The notes under the pieces: model-generated
Seen by the model: the letters and a program-made list of their open reading frames with translations, nothing else
What the model was told of the DNA's origin: nothing
Database searches by the model: none
Position numbers and translations under genes: made by a program
Part shown: positions 24,018-32,944 of the stretch, piece by piece
Numbering within the stretch: the first letter of the stretch is position 1
How the letters are laid out: every line of letters begins with the position of its first letter
Assembly: GCF_009674665.1 (NCBI RefSeq)
Contig: NZ_WKJD01000010.1
Span: 1 to 64,000, forward strand
DNA: 64,000 nt
Source: Agromyces kandeliae
GTDB lineage: Bacteria > Actinomycetota > Actinomycetes > Actinomycetales > Microbacteriaceae
Direction of reading: 5' to 3'

Positions 24018-25643
24018 TCAGGCGGGGAGCTCGACGGCGAACTCCGTGCGGCCGGGCTCGCTCGCGACCTCGACGGTTCCGCGATGCGCGGTGACGACGG
24101 CCTTCACGATGGCCAGGCCGAGGCCGGTGCTCCCGGCCCGGCGCGAACGCGAGGCGTCACCGCGCGCGAACCGCTCGAACAGGCTCGCCCGCACCGCGGG
24201 GTCGATGCCGGGTCCGTCGTCGGTGACCGTCACCCGCACGCGGGCCGGTGCGGGCGACCCGGATGCCACGGGCACGCGGGCCACGCGGACGACGACCTCG
24301 GTGCCGTCGGGCGTGTGCACGCGCGCGTTCGCGAGGAGGTTCGCCACGACCTGGTGCAGGCGGCTGGCGTCGCCGGTCACGGTCACCTCGTCGTCGGGCA
24401 CCTCGACGCGCCACTCGTGGTCGGGCGCCGCCACCTGGGCGTCGCCGACCGCGTCGATCACGAGCCGGGTGAGGTCGACCGGCTCCCGCCTGAGCTCGCG
24501 CCCCTCGTCGAGCCGCGCGAGCAGGAGCAGGTCCTCGACGAGCTCCGTCATCCGCAGCGATTCGGACTCGATGCGGCCAAGCGCGTGCACCACGTCGGGT
24601 GGCAACTCGCCGCCGTGCATGCGCGTGAGCTCGGAGTAGCCGCGGATCGAGGCCAGCGGCGTGCGGAGTTCGTGGCTGGCGTCCGCGACGAACCGGCGCA
24701 CCTTGCGCTCGGACTGCTCGCGAGCCGACAACGATGCGGCGACGTGCCCGAGCATGCGGTTGAAGGATGTCGCGAGCCGCCCGACCTCGGTCCGCTCGTC
24801 GTCGACGGGGACCTCCTCGGGCAGTTCCACGTCGCCGCGCGCGAGCGGCAACTCGGAGACGAGCGTCGCGGTCTCGGTGACGCGGTCGAGCGGCACGAGC
24901 GCGCGCCGGACGATCACCGCGCCGAGCACGAGGGCGGCGGCGAGGCCGGCGATCGCGACCACGCCCACGGTGACCGCGAGCTGGGCCGTCGTCGCGTTCA
25001 CCTCGGTGAGCGGGAAGGCGACGACGAACGAGAACCCGCCGTCGGTCGGCGCGGCGATCGCGCGGTACTCCCCGAGCTCGTCGAGCTCGACCGTGACGGG
25101 TGTCCGGTCGGCGGGCACCGAGGCGAGCACCGGTGCGATCGTCTCGGGCGGATCGACGAACTCGCCCTCCTCGTCGATCGCGCCGAACGTCACGACCGCA
25201 CGATCGGTGACGAGCGCCGCGATCGCGCCGACGGGCTGGCCCGGGATGCGGAGCAGCGCCTCTGCGCCCTCGGGCGGGAGCGGCACGCGATCCTCGTGGT
25301 CCTCGCCCTCCTCGCGTTCCTCGCCCAGCGTCCGCGCCGCGCGGTCGGTCGCCTGGACGAGCTGCGCGTCCATGCGCGCCATGAGCTGGTTGTGCAGCGA
25401 CGCGACACTGACGAGGCCGACGATCGCGCTGACGAGCACGACGAGCGCGGCGATGACGAAGAGCAGTCGGCGCCGGAGCGTCTGCGGCGCGCGTCGACGG
25501 CGCACGACGGCTCCGTCGCCGGCGCCGGCCGCCGACGAGTCGCCCCCGGCGACGGCGTCGCCCGCGGCATCCGTCGGCCGCGCCCGCTCGGACGCGGCAC
25601 GCCGTGCGGCGGACGCGTACCCCGGAGCGCCCGGGTGCGTCAT
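24018..25643 (-). CDS. Two-component sensor histidine kinase
   Basis: 541-residue membrane sensor kinase. Two membrane segments (LLFVIAALVVLVSAIVGLVS and LAVTVGVVAIAGLAAALVLG) flank an extracytoplasmic sensor of about 150 residues rich in acidic residues. HAMP, then the phosphoacceptor box FVADASHELRTPLASIRGYS, N-box NLLANARVHTP, and G-boxes DDGPGIDP and GSTGLGLAIVK follow. All catalytic motifs are intact. The start codon overlaps the response-regulator stop by 4 bases (ATGA). It resembles actinobacterial TcrY/TrcS-type kinases. The divergent permease/ATPase genes at 26588-28813 are its most likely target. The signal is unknown. Confidence 0.93.
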   Translation of the reverse strand: MTHPGAPGYASAARRAASERARPTDAAGDAVAGGDSSAAGAGDGAVVRRRRAPQTLRRRLLFVIAALVVLVSAIVGLVSVASLHNQLMARMDAQLVQATDRAARTLGEEREEGEDHEDRVPLPPEGAEALLRIPGQPVGAIAALVTDRAVVTFGAIDEEGEFVDPPETIAPVLASVPADRTPVTVELDELGEYRAIAAPTDGGFSFVVAFPLTEVNATTAQLAVTVGVVAIAGLAAALVLGAVIVRRALVPLDRVTETATLVSELPLARGDVELPEEVPVDDERTEVGRLATSFNRMLGHVAASLSAREQSERKVRRFVADASHELRTPLASIRGYSELTRMHGGELPPDVVHALGRIESESLRMTELVEDLLLLARLDEGRELRREPVDLTRLVIDAVGDAQVAAPDHEWRVEVPDDEVTVTGDASRLHQVVANLLANARVHTPDGTEVVVRVARVPVASGSPAPARVRVTVTDDGPGIDPAVRASLFERFARGDASRSRRAGSTGLGLAIVKAVVTAHRGTVEVASEPGRTEFAVELPA

Positions 25644-26383
25644 CCCGCGGCCTTCAGCATGTAGCCCGCACCGCGGACCGTGTGGATCATGGGGTCGCGG
25701 CCCGCGTCGATCTTCTTCCGCAGGTAGGAGATGTACAGCTCGACGACGGACTCCTTGCCGCCGAAGTCGTAGTTCCAGACGCGGTCGAGGATCTGCGCCT
25801 TCGAGAGCACGCGCCGGGGGTTCCGCATGAGGAATCGGAGCAGTTCGAACTCGGTCGCCGTGAGCTCGACCGGCGTGCCGTCGCGCTCGACCTCGTACGA
25901 GTCCTCGTCGAGCGAGAGGTCGCCGACGCGGAGCACCGGGTCCTTGGCCTGCGCGAGCGTCAGCGTCGATCGCCGGATCAGGCCGCGCAGCCGCGCCACG
26001 ACCTCCTCGAGGCTGAACGGCTTGGTGACGTAGTCGTCGCCGCCGGCGGTGAGCCCCGCGATGCGGTCGTCGAGCGAGTCCTTCGCGGTGAGGAAGAGCA
26101 CCGGCGTCTCGGTGCCGTCCGCGCGCACGCGTTGCAGCACCTCGAGCCCGTCGATGTCCGGGAGCATGATGTCGAGCACGATCGCGTCGGGGCGGAACTC
26201 CCGCGCAGCCCGGACGGCGCCGAGGCCGTCGGACGCGGTGCGCACCTCCCACCCCTCGTAGCGGAGCGCCATCTTCAGGAGGTCGGTGAGGGAGTTCTCG
26301 TCGTCGACGACGAGGACGCGCACGGCGCTGCCGTCCGCCTTCGCGATCTGCGGACGGTGCGCGGTTCCGGTGCCGGTCTCCAT
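25640..26383 (-). CDS. OmpR/PhoB-family response regulator
   Basis: 247-residue response regulator. The receiver domain has acidic residues D27-D28, phosphoacceptor D71 in VLDIMLPDIDG and the lysine in DDYVTKPFS. The C-terminal winged-helix domain contains VELTATEFELLRFLMRNP and ESVVELYISYLRKKID. ATG at 26383 is taken since GGAAGG lies 7 bases ahead; ATG at 26389 is in frame but too close to it. It is the first gene of a two-gene operon with the sensor kinase and is divergent from a MacB-like transporter at 26588, which it may control. Confidence 0.94.
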   Translation of the reverse strand: METGTGTAHRPQIAKADGSAVRVLVVDDENSLTDLLKMALRYEGWEVRTASDGLGAVRAAREFRPDAIVLDIMLPDIDGLEVLQRVRADGTETPVLFLTAKDSLDDRIAGLTAGGDDYVTKPFSLEEVVARLRGLIRRSTLTLAQAKDPVLRVGDLSLDEDSYEVERDGTPVELTATEFELLRFLMRNPRRVLSKAQILDRVWNYDFGGKESVVELYISYLRKKIDAGRDPMIHTVRGAGYMLKAAG

Positions 26384-26587
26384 GCTCATGCCTTCCGAGT
26401 ATGCGGGAAATCCTGTGCGCTTCCTATGACCCCAGCGGACGCGGCCTGTGACCTCGCAATGAACCATGGCCTCCGCCGGTTCATACGCGATCCATAGGGG
26501 CGGCAACGGTACGGCACAGCCCACGTTCGTAGCGTCCGAGTCGGGCCCGCGATCGCCGCGGGCCGAACGACCAGATGAGGACCCCGA

Positions 26588-28066
26588 ATGTTCTTCACCT
26601 ACCTCCGGCGCGAGCTCGCCGGGCGCCGCCGGCAGACCGCGATCATCGCGGTGGGGATGGCGCTCGCCATCGCGCTGGTCATGATCGTCGACGCCGTCTC
26701 GACCGGCGTGCGCGACGCGCAGGCCGCCGTGCTCGAGTCCGTCTACGGCGTCGGCACCGACCTCACGATCTCGCAGGCGGCCGGCCCGCCCGAGGAGGGC
26801 GAGGGCGGCGGACCCGGCGTGCGGTTCGAGTTCGGCACCGACGACGGCGAGACCACCGACGACGGCACCACGCTCAGCAACTCGCGCCTGACGGTCGATC
26901 GCGGCACCTCGACGTTCGACGCGTCCGTGCTCGACACGGTTCAGGGCGTGGACGGCGTGGCCGCGGCATCCGCCACCCTGAGCCTCACGAACGTCACCTT
27001 CGACGGCGACCTGCCCGAGCCGCCCACCGACCAGGCGGCGGGCGACCAGGCCGCAGCAGGCGATGGGACCATGCCCGCGCCCGGCGAGGGCGGAGGAGGG
27101 GGCTTCGGCGGCGGCGCGTTCGACGTGACGAGCGTGACCGTGACCGGCGTCGATCCCGCCGCCGACGCGATCGGGCCGCTCAGTGCCGTCGAGCTCGCCG
27201 ACGGGCGCGGCCTCGACTCCGGCCACACGGGCGAGTACGTCGCCGTGCTGGACGCCGAGTACGCCACGACCGAGGGCGTCGCCGTCGGCGACACCATCGA
27301 CCTCGGCGGCACCGGGTTCGAGGTCGTCGGCACCGTGGCTTCGACGTCGGCGGATGCCGCGACCGCGTCGAACGCCTACATCCCGCTCGACGTGGCCCAG
27401 TCGCTGTCCGGCATGGACGGCCTGGTCTCGGACATCTCGGTGCAGGCCGCGTCGGCGTCCGACATCCCGGCCGTGAAGGCCGACCTCGAGGAGGCCCTGC
27501 CCGACCAGACCGTGAGCACGCAGGAGGACCTCGCGGCCAGCGTCTCCGGGTCGCTCGGCAGTGCGTCGTCGCTCATCTCGAGCCTCGGCCTCTGGCTCTC
27601 GATCGCCGTGCTCGCGGCCGCGTTCCTCATCGCGATCCTGTTCACCATCCAGGGCGTCACGCGTCGTACCCGCGAGTTCGGCACCCTCAAGGCGATCGGC
27701 TGGTCGAACCGACGCATCGTCGGGCAGGTGGCCGGCGAGTCGCTGGTGCAGGGACTCATCGGCGGCGCGGCGGGCCTCGCGCTCGGCTTCATCGGCATCG
27801 CCGTGATCAACGCGATCTCGCCGAGCCTCGCGACCACGTCCGCACCGATGGCCGCCGGCCCCGGCGGCGAGGGCGGGTTCGGCGGGGGCGGACCGTTCGC
27901 CGCGACCCAGCAGTCGACCGAGGTCGTGCTGAGCGCCCCCGTGACGCTCTCCGTGGTCGCGATGGCGGTCGGCCTCGCCGTGCTCGGCGGCCTCCTCGCC
28001 GGCGCGATCGGCGGATGGCGCGCGAGCAGGCTCCGCCCCGCCGAGGCGCTGCGCAGCGTGGCCTGA
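26588..28066 (+). CDS. ABC transporter permease with FtsX domain and MacB-like periplasmic core
   Basis: 492-residue permease. Helix 1 (TAIIAVGMALAIALVMIVDA) is followed by a large extracytoplasmic region and three C-terminal helices of the FtsX domain, including TRRTREFGTLKAIGWSNRRI, the coupling region to the ATPase. The extracytoplasmic part has two glycine-rich stretches (GEGGGGGFGGGAF near residue 170 and GGEGGFGGGGPF near 425), unusual for the family. Such MacB-type systems use mechanotransmission rather than translocation to act on envelope substrates or drugs. It is paired with the ATPase gene at 28142 and faces a two-component system. Confidence 0.88.
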   Translation: MFFTYLRRELAGRRRQTAIIAVGMALAIALVMIVDAVSTGVRDAQAAVLESVYGVGTDLTISQAAGPPEEGEGGGPGVRFEFGTDDGETTDDGTTLSNSRLTVDRGTSTFDASVLDTVQGVDGVAAASATLSLTNVTFDGDLPEPPTDQAAGDQAAAGDGTMPAPGEGGGGGFGGGAFDVTSVTVTGVDPAADAIGPLSAVELADGRGLDSGHTGEYVAVLDAEYATTEGVAVGDTIDLGGTGFEVVGTVASTSADAATASNAYIPLDVAQSLSGMDGLVSDISVQAASASDIPAVKADLEEALPDQTVSTQEDLAASVSGSLGSASSLISSLGLWLSIAVLAAAFLIAILFTIQGVTRRTREFGTLKAIGWSNRRIVGQVAGESLVQGLIGGAAGLALGFIGIAVINAISPSLATTSAPMAAGPGGEGGFGGGGPFAATQQSTEVVLSAPVTLSVVAMAVGLAVLGGLLAGAIGGWRASRLRPAEALRSVA

Positions 28067-28141
28067 CGCGGCCGACGGGACCCACCGACCCCCGCGGCAT
28101 CCGTCGCCGCACCACCGGACACCGGAGAGAAGGACCACCTC

Positions 28142-28813
28142 ATGTACACGCTCGAGAACGTCTCGAAGACCTACCGCCAGAAGGAGCGCACGATCCACGC
28201 GCTGAAGGACGTGAGCCTGTCGATCCCGACCGGCCAGCTCGTCGCGATCCAGGGCCCGACGGGCGGCGGCAAGTCCACGCTGCTGCAGATGCTCGGCGCG
28301 CTCGACCGCCCGACGACGGGCCGGATCTCGCTCGGCGAGGCCGACCTGTCGGGCATGCCCGACGCGAAGCTCGGCCGCATGCGGGCGACCGAGATCGGCT
28401 TCGTCTTCCAGGGCTTCAACCTCATCCCCACCCTCACCGCCCAGGAGAACGTCGAGACGGCGCTCGAGCCACTCGGCGTCCCGGCCGAGGAGCGCCGTCG
28501 CCGGGCGACCGCGGCCCTCGAGTCGGTCGGGCTCGCCGACCGCGCGCACCATGTCCCGAGCGAGCTGTCGGGCGGCCAGCAGCAGCGCGTCGCGATCGCC
28601 CGCGCGCTCGTGAAGGAGCCCGACGTGCTCCTGGCAGACGAGCCCACCGGCAACCTCGACGAGCAGACGCGCGACGAGATCATGGACCTCCTCGAGGGCC
28701 TCCACCGCGACCGCGGGCTCACGCTCGTGATCGTGACCCACGACTCGGCCGTCGCGAGGCGCGCCGAACGTCGGCTGCACCTCGCGCACGGAACGGTGAC
28801 CGAGCGGGCGTAG
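28142..28813 (+). CDS. ABC transporter ATP-binding protein (MacB/LolD type)
   Basis: 223-residue ATPase of the LolD/MacB group. Walker A GPTGGGKST (with Gly-Gly-Gly in place of the more common SGSGKS), Q-loop VFQGFNLIPTLT, signature LSGGQQQR, Walker B VLLADEPTGNLD and the switch HDS (THDSAVARR) are all intact. It should energise the FtsX-type permease encoded 75 bases upstream. The N-terminal MYTLENVSKTYRQKER is standard. A GGAGAAGGA precedes the ATG. The operon ends at the strong hairpin 28821-28861. Confidence 0.94.
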   Translation: MYTLENVSKTYRQKERTIHALKDVSLSIPTGQLVAIQGPTGGGKSTLLQMLGALDRPTTGRISLGEADLSGMPDAKLGRMRATEIGFVFQGFNLIPTLTAQENVETALEPLGVPAEERRRRATAALESVGLADRAHHVPSELSGGQQQRVAIARALVKEPDVLLADEPTGNLDEQTRDEIMDLLEGLHRDRGLTLVIVTHDSAVARRAERRLHLAHGTVTERA

Positions 28814-28820
28814 CCGACCG

Positions 28821-28861
28821 GGCGGATGCCGCGGCCCCGCCCTCCGGCCGCGGCATCCGCC
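28821..28861. terminator. Bidirectional terminator built from paired GGATGCC motifs
   Basis: GGCGGATGCCGCGGCC (28821-28836) pairs perfectly with GGCCGCGGCATCCGCC (28846-28861), a 16-bp stem with a 9-base loop. It lies between convergent genes, 8 bases past the ATPase stop. Confidence 0.88.
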
Positions 28862-28884
28862 CATTCCCGCGCGATGCGGCGAAC

Positions 28885-29958
28885 TCAGATGAGCCCGGCG
28901 CGCATGGCCCAGGCCGCCGCGGCGGCTCGCGAGGGCACCCCGAGGCGGGAGCGGATGTTGGCGACGTGCCGGTGGACCGTGTGGACCGACAGCACGAGGT
29001 GCGCGGCGATCTCGGCATCGGTCTCGCCGCGGGCGACGAGCCGCAGCACCTCGCGCTCGCGGTCGGTGAGGTGGGGCGCTCCGCTCGCCGGCGCACCCGA
29101 GTCGCCGGGGGCGGACGCCTCGGCATCCCCGGCCGGCTCGACCCGGTCGCCGAGGAACCGACGCGTCTCGCGCACGATCGCGTCGGTGTCGCCCCGCCAC
29201 GGGAAGTGGTCCTCGCCCTGGAGCGGCACGAACGCGGCGTGGGCGATCCGGTCCGCGACGTCCCGCCCGAGCGCGAACGCGATCGCGCGGTCGTCGCGTC
29301 GGTGCAGCACGAGCGTCGGCGCCCGGACCTCGCCGAGGTGCGCCGTCGAGTCCATCGCGTAGACCTCCGCGAGCGAGGCGAGGGCGGCCTCCGGCGTCGC
29401 GGCCCGACGCTGGAACTCGACGAACTCGTCGCGCTCCGCGGCCGTCGCGTCGGGTTCGAACAGGTCGGAGAGCACCCGCGAGCCGATCCCCCAGTGCTGC
29501 CGCACGACGGCGAGCAGGGCGTCGCGTGCGGCAGGAGGGGCGAGGTCGGCACCCCTGGCGTAGGTGCCGTAGAGCACGAGGCGGTCGACGGCGTCGGGAT
29601 GCCGCGCCGCGAAGCGCGAGGCGACGCCGCCGCCCGACGAGGCGCCGAAGAGCGACACCCGCGCGACCCCGGCGGCGGCCAGCACCGACTCGAGCACGGC
29701 GAGCTCCTCGTCGAGGGTGCCCGGCGGCAACCGGCCCCGATCCGAGGCACCGGTTCCGGGCCGGTCGTACCTGATGATCGTGCGACCGCGAGCGAGACCG
29801 GACGCGAAGCGCCGGAACCGGGGCTGGCGCCAGTCGAGGTCGAGGTGGCTGCACCACCATCCCCCGAGCACCAGCGGAGGACCGTCGCCGATCGCGGACC
29901 ACGCGATGGACGCGCCGTCGTGCTCGGCGTACCGGATGACCTGGTCTTCGGCCTCCAC
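28885..29958 (-). CDS. Alpha/beta hydrolase fused to a LuxR-type DNA-binding domain
   Basis: 357-residue two-domain protein. Residues about 1-275 form an alpha/beta hydrolase with oxyanion region LVLGGWWCSHLDLDW, nucleophile elbow LFGASSGGGVASR (Ser in GASSG), an acid in HRRDDRAI and a His in GEDHFPW. Residues about 292-357 form a LuxR/GerE helix-turn-helix (LTDREREVLRLVARGETDAE, LVLSVHTVHRHVANIRSRLG). The hydrolase part may sense or process a small molecule and control DNA binding. The catalytic residues look intact. It stands alone, so targets are unknown. Confidence 0.88.
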   Translation of the reverse strand: MEAEDQVIRYAEHDGASIAWSAIGDGPPLVLGGWWCSHLDLDWRQPRFRRFASGLARGRTIIRYDRPGTGASDRGRLPPGTLDEELAVLESVLAAAGVARVSLFGASSGGGVASRFAARHPDAVDRLVLYGTYARGADLAPPAARDALLAVVRQHWGIGSRVLSDLFEPDATAAERDEFVEFQRRAATPEAALASLAEVYAMDSTAHLGEVRAPTLVLHRRDDRAIAFALGRDVADRIAHAAFVPLQGEDHFPWRGDTDAIVRETRRFLGDRVEPAGDAEASAPGDSGAPASGAPHLTDREREVLRLVARGETDAEIAAHLVLSVHTVHRHVANIRSRLGVPSRAAAAAWAMRAGLI

Positions 29959-30019
29959 GGCCCCAGTCTAGGAAGACGAGGGATGCTCGGGCCAGTGCGC
30001 GGGGACTCGGGCCGGCCGG

Positions 30020-30520
30020 TCAGCGGCCGACGGCGAACATCCGCGCCCACAGGCGGTCGATGCCGCGGGACACGTGGTCCGCGGGATCCTCCGTCGCCGT
30101 CCAGAGCGTTCGGAGCACCTCGGGCAGCTCGTCGGCGTGCTCCGCGAACAGGCGTCGCGGCGCAGCGAGCGCGGCCGGGCCGTGCCCGTCGAGCAGCACC
30201 GGCACGAACTCGCCGGGCAGGTACACCTCGGCGGTCGCGGCGACGGGGCGCAGGAGGCCGAGTTCGAGCTGCTCGGCCAGCCAGCGGCGCGATTCCCCGA
30301 GGGAGACGCCCGCGAGCGCCGCGAACGCGGGCGCATCGACGGGGCCCGCCTCGAACAGCACGCGGTAGTGGCCCCGCGCGGTGCCGTGCGCGATCGAGGC
30401 GTACGCGAGCGCGGTCGTCGCGTCCGCCGCGGGCGTGGGCGGAGCCACCGTGTCGGCCGCGACGAGCGGAGGTGCCGCGACGGCGGAGGCGACGGGTGCA
30501 GGTGCGAAGGCGGTGGACAT
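30020..30520 (-). CDS. Hypothetical winged-helix-like protein
   Basis: 166-residue protein of no family I can name firmly. After an Ala/Pro-rich N-terminus of about 45 residues, the sequence HGTARGHYRVLFEAGPVDAP and FAALAGVSLGESRRWLAEQLELGLLRP resembles the winged-helix dimerisation domain at the N-terminus of many methyltransferases and MarR-like regulators. The SAM-binding catalytic half is absent; the C-terminal part (LPEVLRTLWTATEDPADHV) may be helical. ATG at 30520 has AGGAG five bases upstream. It could be a regulator or a truncated methyltransferase. The preceding DUF1254 gene is separated by a strong terminator, so it has its own promoter. Confidence 0.6.
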   Translation of the reverse strand: MSTAFAPAPVASAVAAPPLVAADTVAPPTPAADATTALAYASIAHGTARGHYRVLFEAGPVDAPAFAALAGVSLGESRRWLAEQLELGLLRPVAATAEVYLPGEFVPVLLDGHGPAALAAPRRLFAEHADELPEVLRTLWTATEDPADHVSRGIDRLWARMFAVGR

Positions 30521-30668
30521 GATGACTCCTGGTTCTCCGGCCCCGAGCGGGGCCGATCGACGCTTCGAGTCCACTCCGTTCCGGCCCCGGGCGCATCGCG
30601 AGTCCGGGCCATCCGCACCTGGCCCTTCCGGGCCATCCGCACGGCGGCGGTCGCACTTCGCCCGCATA

Positions 30669-30705
30669 GCGGCGCCCGCCCACCGATGCAGTGGGCGGGC
30701 GCCGC
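30669..30705 (-). terminator. Terminator after DUF1254 gene
   Basis: GCGGCGCCCGCCCAC (30669-30683) pairs perfectly with GTGGGCGGGCGCCGC (30691-30705) around CGATGCA. It starts 12 bases past the stop of the minus-strand DUF1254 gene. Confidence 0.82.
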
Positions 30706-30716
30706 GGGCCGTCGCC

Positions 30717-32120
30717 TCAGCGCAGCTGGATCGCCGGCGGGAGGTACTTGTCCTTCGCGATGTCGCTCTTCGGCACGACGCCGTAGACGCGCAGCATCAC
30801 GTTGAACGCGCCGTCGCGCACCGGGAGCCAGTTCGCCTGGGGCACGCCGTCGGGCTGCGTCACCGCCAGGTAGATCGAGATCGAGCCGTCGGGGTTCGTC
30901 TCCAGGCCCTCCGTGTAGCTCGCCACGAGGTACTTGTCGATGTCGTTCGGGATCGGCTGGATCGCGTTCGGCGTGTACGCGGTGACCGACCAGAAGCGCT
31001 CCGCGTCCGGGATCGCATCGGCCGGGAAGGTCAGCACGTAGCCGGCCGGGTTCGACCCGTCGAGCGGCGCGCCGTTGCCGTCGTAGAACGCGTGGTAGTA
31101 CGCGGCCGTCTCGATGGTGTTGCAGTACTGGCAGAACTCGGTGATCGACGCCCGGTCGAGGACGTTCTTCTTCCACGCGCCGATGTTGGTGAAGTGGGTC
31201 CAGTTCGTCGCACCCCGATGGTCGAGGTAATTGGCGATGAGGGCGTCGTGCGCCGCGCGGGCGCCCTCCGCGAACTGCGCGCGTTCGGCATCCGTGAGGC
31301 TCGACCCGTCGCCGAAGAGCGCGTCGAAGTCGTCGGAGAGCTTCTGCTCCTGCCGGTTCAGCGGCGGGGTCCAGCCGTCGTCGGCCACCGCGACCTGCGT
31401 CTGGCGCAGGAACTCGATCGGGGCGAGGCGGACGAGGTCGTCGGCGATCGTCTTCACCGGGACCCCGAACTCCTCGACGGGCTTGACGGCCGTCGGGACG
31501 CCGTTCGCGAGGATGCCCTTCCGGAACTCCTCCGCCTCGGTGGTCACGTCCTCCGTGCCGATGTGCTTGTCCACGCGGAAGATCATGATCATGTGGTCCA
31601 GCGGCAGCCGGACGACCTCGGCGCCCAGCAGGTCGTCCGAGGCGTCCGGTCCGATGAGGGCGTACTCGATGGTCTGGGTGCCCTCGCCCGCCTTCCGCGA
31701 CGGGATGCCCGACGGGTAGACGTTGCCGTACGGGTCGACGAGCAGGACCGAGTAGGCGACCGGCGTGGCCGGCACGACGACGCCGACGGGGGCCCCGCTG
31801 ACGTCGAGCGGCGTGCTCGCGTAGAGGGTGTCGTCGTTGATGGCGACGACCGCCTGGTACACCGGCGAGATCTTGGTCGGCCCGATGAAGTGGTTGACCG
31901 GCACCGGGAGCGCGGTGGTCTGGAAGTGCGTGAACCAGATCGGATAGAAGGTGGTGACGTAGTTCTCCGTCGTCGAGGCGATGTCCTTGCCCCCGTTGTT
32001 GCCCGAGGGCGGGGCGGCTGCGGCGGGCGCGACCGAGGTCAGGGCCACCGCGACGGCGGCGGAGGCGGCGAGTGCGGCGAGTCGGGTCAGCCTGGTGCGT
32101 ACCCGGGCATGACGATGCAT
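30717..32120 (-). CDS. Secreted DUF1254/DUF1214 domain protein
   Basis: 467-residue exported protein. A basic N-terminus and hydrophobic stretch ending in VAPAAAAPP form a Sec signal peptide. The DUF1254 domain covers roughly residues 60-180 (NDDTLYASTPLDVSGAPVG, AYSVLLVDPYGNVY) and DUF1214 the C-terminal third (RFWSVTAYTPNAIQPIPND, GAFNVMLRVYGVVP). The biochemical role of these domains is unknown; they occur in many secreted bacterial and viral proteins. GGGGGAA lies ahead of the ATG. The gene is transcribed alone between a terminator and a 113-base upstream gap. Confidence 0.85.
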   Translation of the reverse strand: MHRHARVRTRLTRLAALAASAAVAVALTSVAPAAAAPPSGNNGGKDIASTTENYVTTFYPIWFTHFQTTALPVPVNHFIGPTKISPVYQAVVAINDDTLYASTPLDVSGAPVGVVVPATPVAYSVLLVDPYGNVYPSGIPSRKAGEGTQTIEYALIGPDASDDLLGAEVVRLPLDHMIMIFRVDKHIGTEDVTTEAEEFRKGILANGVPTAVKPVEEFGVPVKTIADDLVRLAPIEFLRQTQVAVADDGWTPPLNRQEQKLSDDFDALFGDGSSLTDAERAQFAEGARAAHDALIANYLDHRGATNWTHFTNIGAWKKNVLDRASITEFCQYCNTIETAAYYHAFYDGNGAPLDGSNPAGYVLTFPADAIPDAERFWSVTAYTPNAIQPIPNDIDKYLVASYTEGLETNPDGSISIYLAVTQPDGVPQANWLPVRDGAFNVMLRVYGVVPKSDIAKDKYLPPAIQLR

Positions 32121-32233
32121 GGTGTTCCCCCTTGCCGGCGCCGGTTCGCCCGACCACGTGCCGAGCGGATCCGACGGCCGATTCCGCGCGGACGCTACCA
32201 CGGGGCGAACGAGTGCCGTTGGGACCTGAGACC

Positions 32234-32722
32234 CTAGCCGCCGAGTCGGTCCGTGATGCCGCCGGAGACGAGGGCGGGCGAGCCGAGCAGCGCGACCACG
32301 CCGACGCCGAGCAGCACGTTGACGACGACGGTGGCCCAGAACGCCCGACGGAAGCTGCGCTTGCGCGTCTTGTGCCGGAAGAGCTGCTGGGCGACGAGCG
32401 CACCGGGCCATCCGCCCGCCGCATCGACGAGGTGCAGGGTCTGCTCGGCGACCCGCGGCGCCGCGCGCCGCGCCGCTGCCTTGTCGGCGCCGTACGCCGC
32501 GACGGCGACGAGGCTCGCCGCGCCGTACCAGGCGGCGAGCCACCACGGGACGACGTCGAGGATCAGGCCGAGGGCGAGCGCGGCCGCGAACGCCGAGAGC
32601 ACGCCCCAGCTGAGCGCGGCGGGAAGCGGTCGCGAGAGATCGCGTCCCGGCTTCGCTCCTCGGCTCGATGGTCGGGTCGCGCCGCGCGGTGCGCGCCGCG
32701 AGGTCGTCGGTCCGGGTCGCAT
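32234..32722 (-). CDS. DUF1294 membrane protein
   Basis: 162-residue inner-membrane protein. A basic, disordered N-terminus of about 35 residues precedes two helices (LSWGVLSAFAAALALGLIL and AAWYGAASLVAVAAYG), the conserved DUF1294 block YGADKAAARR...RVAEQTLHLVDAAGGWPGAL, then AQQLFRHKTRKRSFRRAFW and a last helix. Some DUF1294 proteins carry an N-terminal cold-shock domain; this one does not. Function is unknown. The start ATG at 32722 lacks a strong Shine-Dalgarno sequence. It is divergent from the secreted deacetylase gene at 32945. Confidence 0.8.
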   Translation of the reverse strand: MRPGPTTSRRAPRGATRPSSRGAKPGRDLSRPLPAALSWGVLSAFAAALALGLILDVVPWWLAAWYGAASLVAVAAYGADKAAARRAAPRVAEQTLHLVDAAGGWPGALVAQQLFRHKTRKRSFRRAFWATVVVNVLLGVGVVALLGSPALVSGGITDRLGG

Positions 32723-32944
32723 GAGCTCGATCGTACGTGCGCCCCGCGTGCCGGCGGACGCCCGCGACGTCCGGTGTGGCCCGTCTTGGGGGCATCGCGA
32801 CACCCCGTGCCGGCGTAGTTTCGACCCGAGGATCCAAACCGGCATCGGCGACCCGAGCCCGCCGATCGCGGCGGTGACCTGCACGGCGAGTGCGCTCGAA
32901 CGCATCGACGCCGTGGCTCCGCCCGGGCGTGATCGGAGGCGGAC

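Noticed and set aside
26384-29902. A 1420-residue minus-strand frame extending past the response regulator
   Set aside because: The part beyond 26383 is antisense of the permease, ATPase and hydrolase genes; only the 25640-26383 end is real. High GC suppresses stop codons.
26575-30522. A 1315-residue plus-strand frame
   Set aside because: Out of frame with the real permease and ATPase genes, Arg-rich, no family resemblance.
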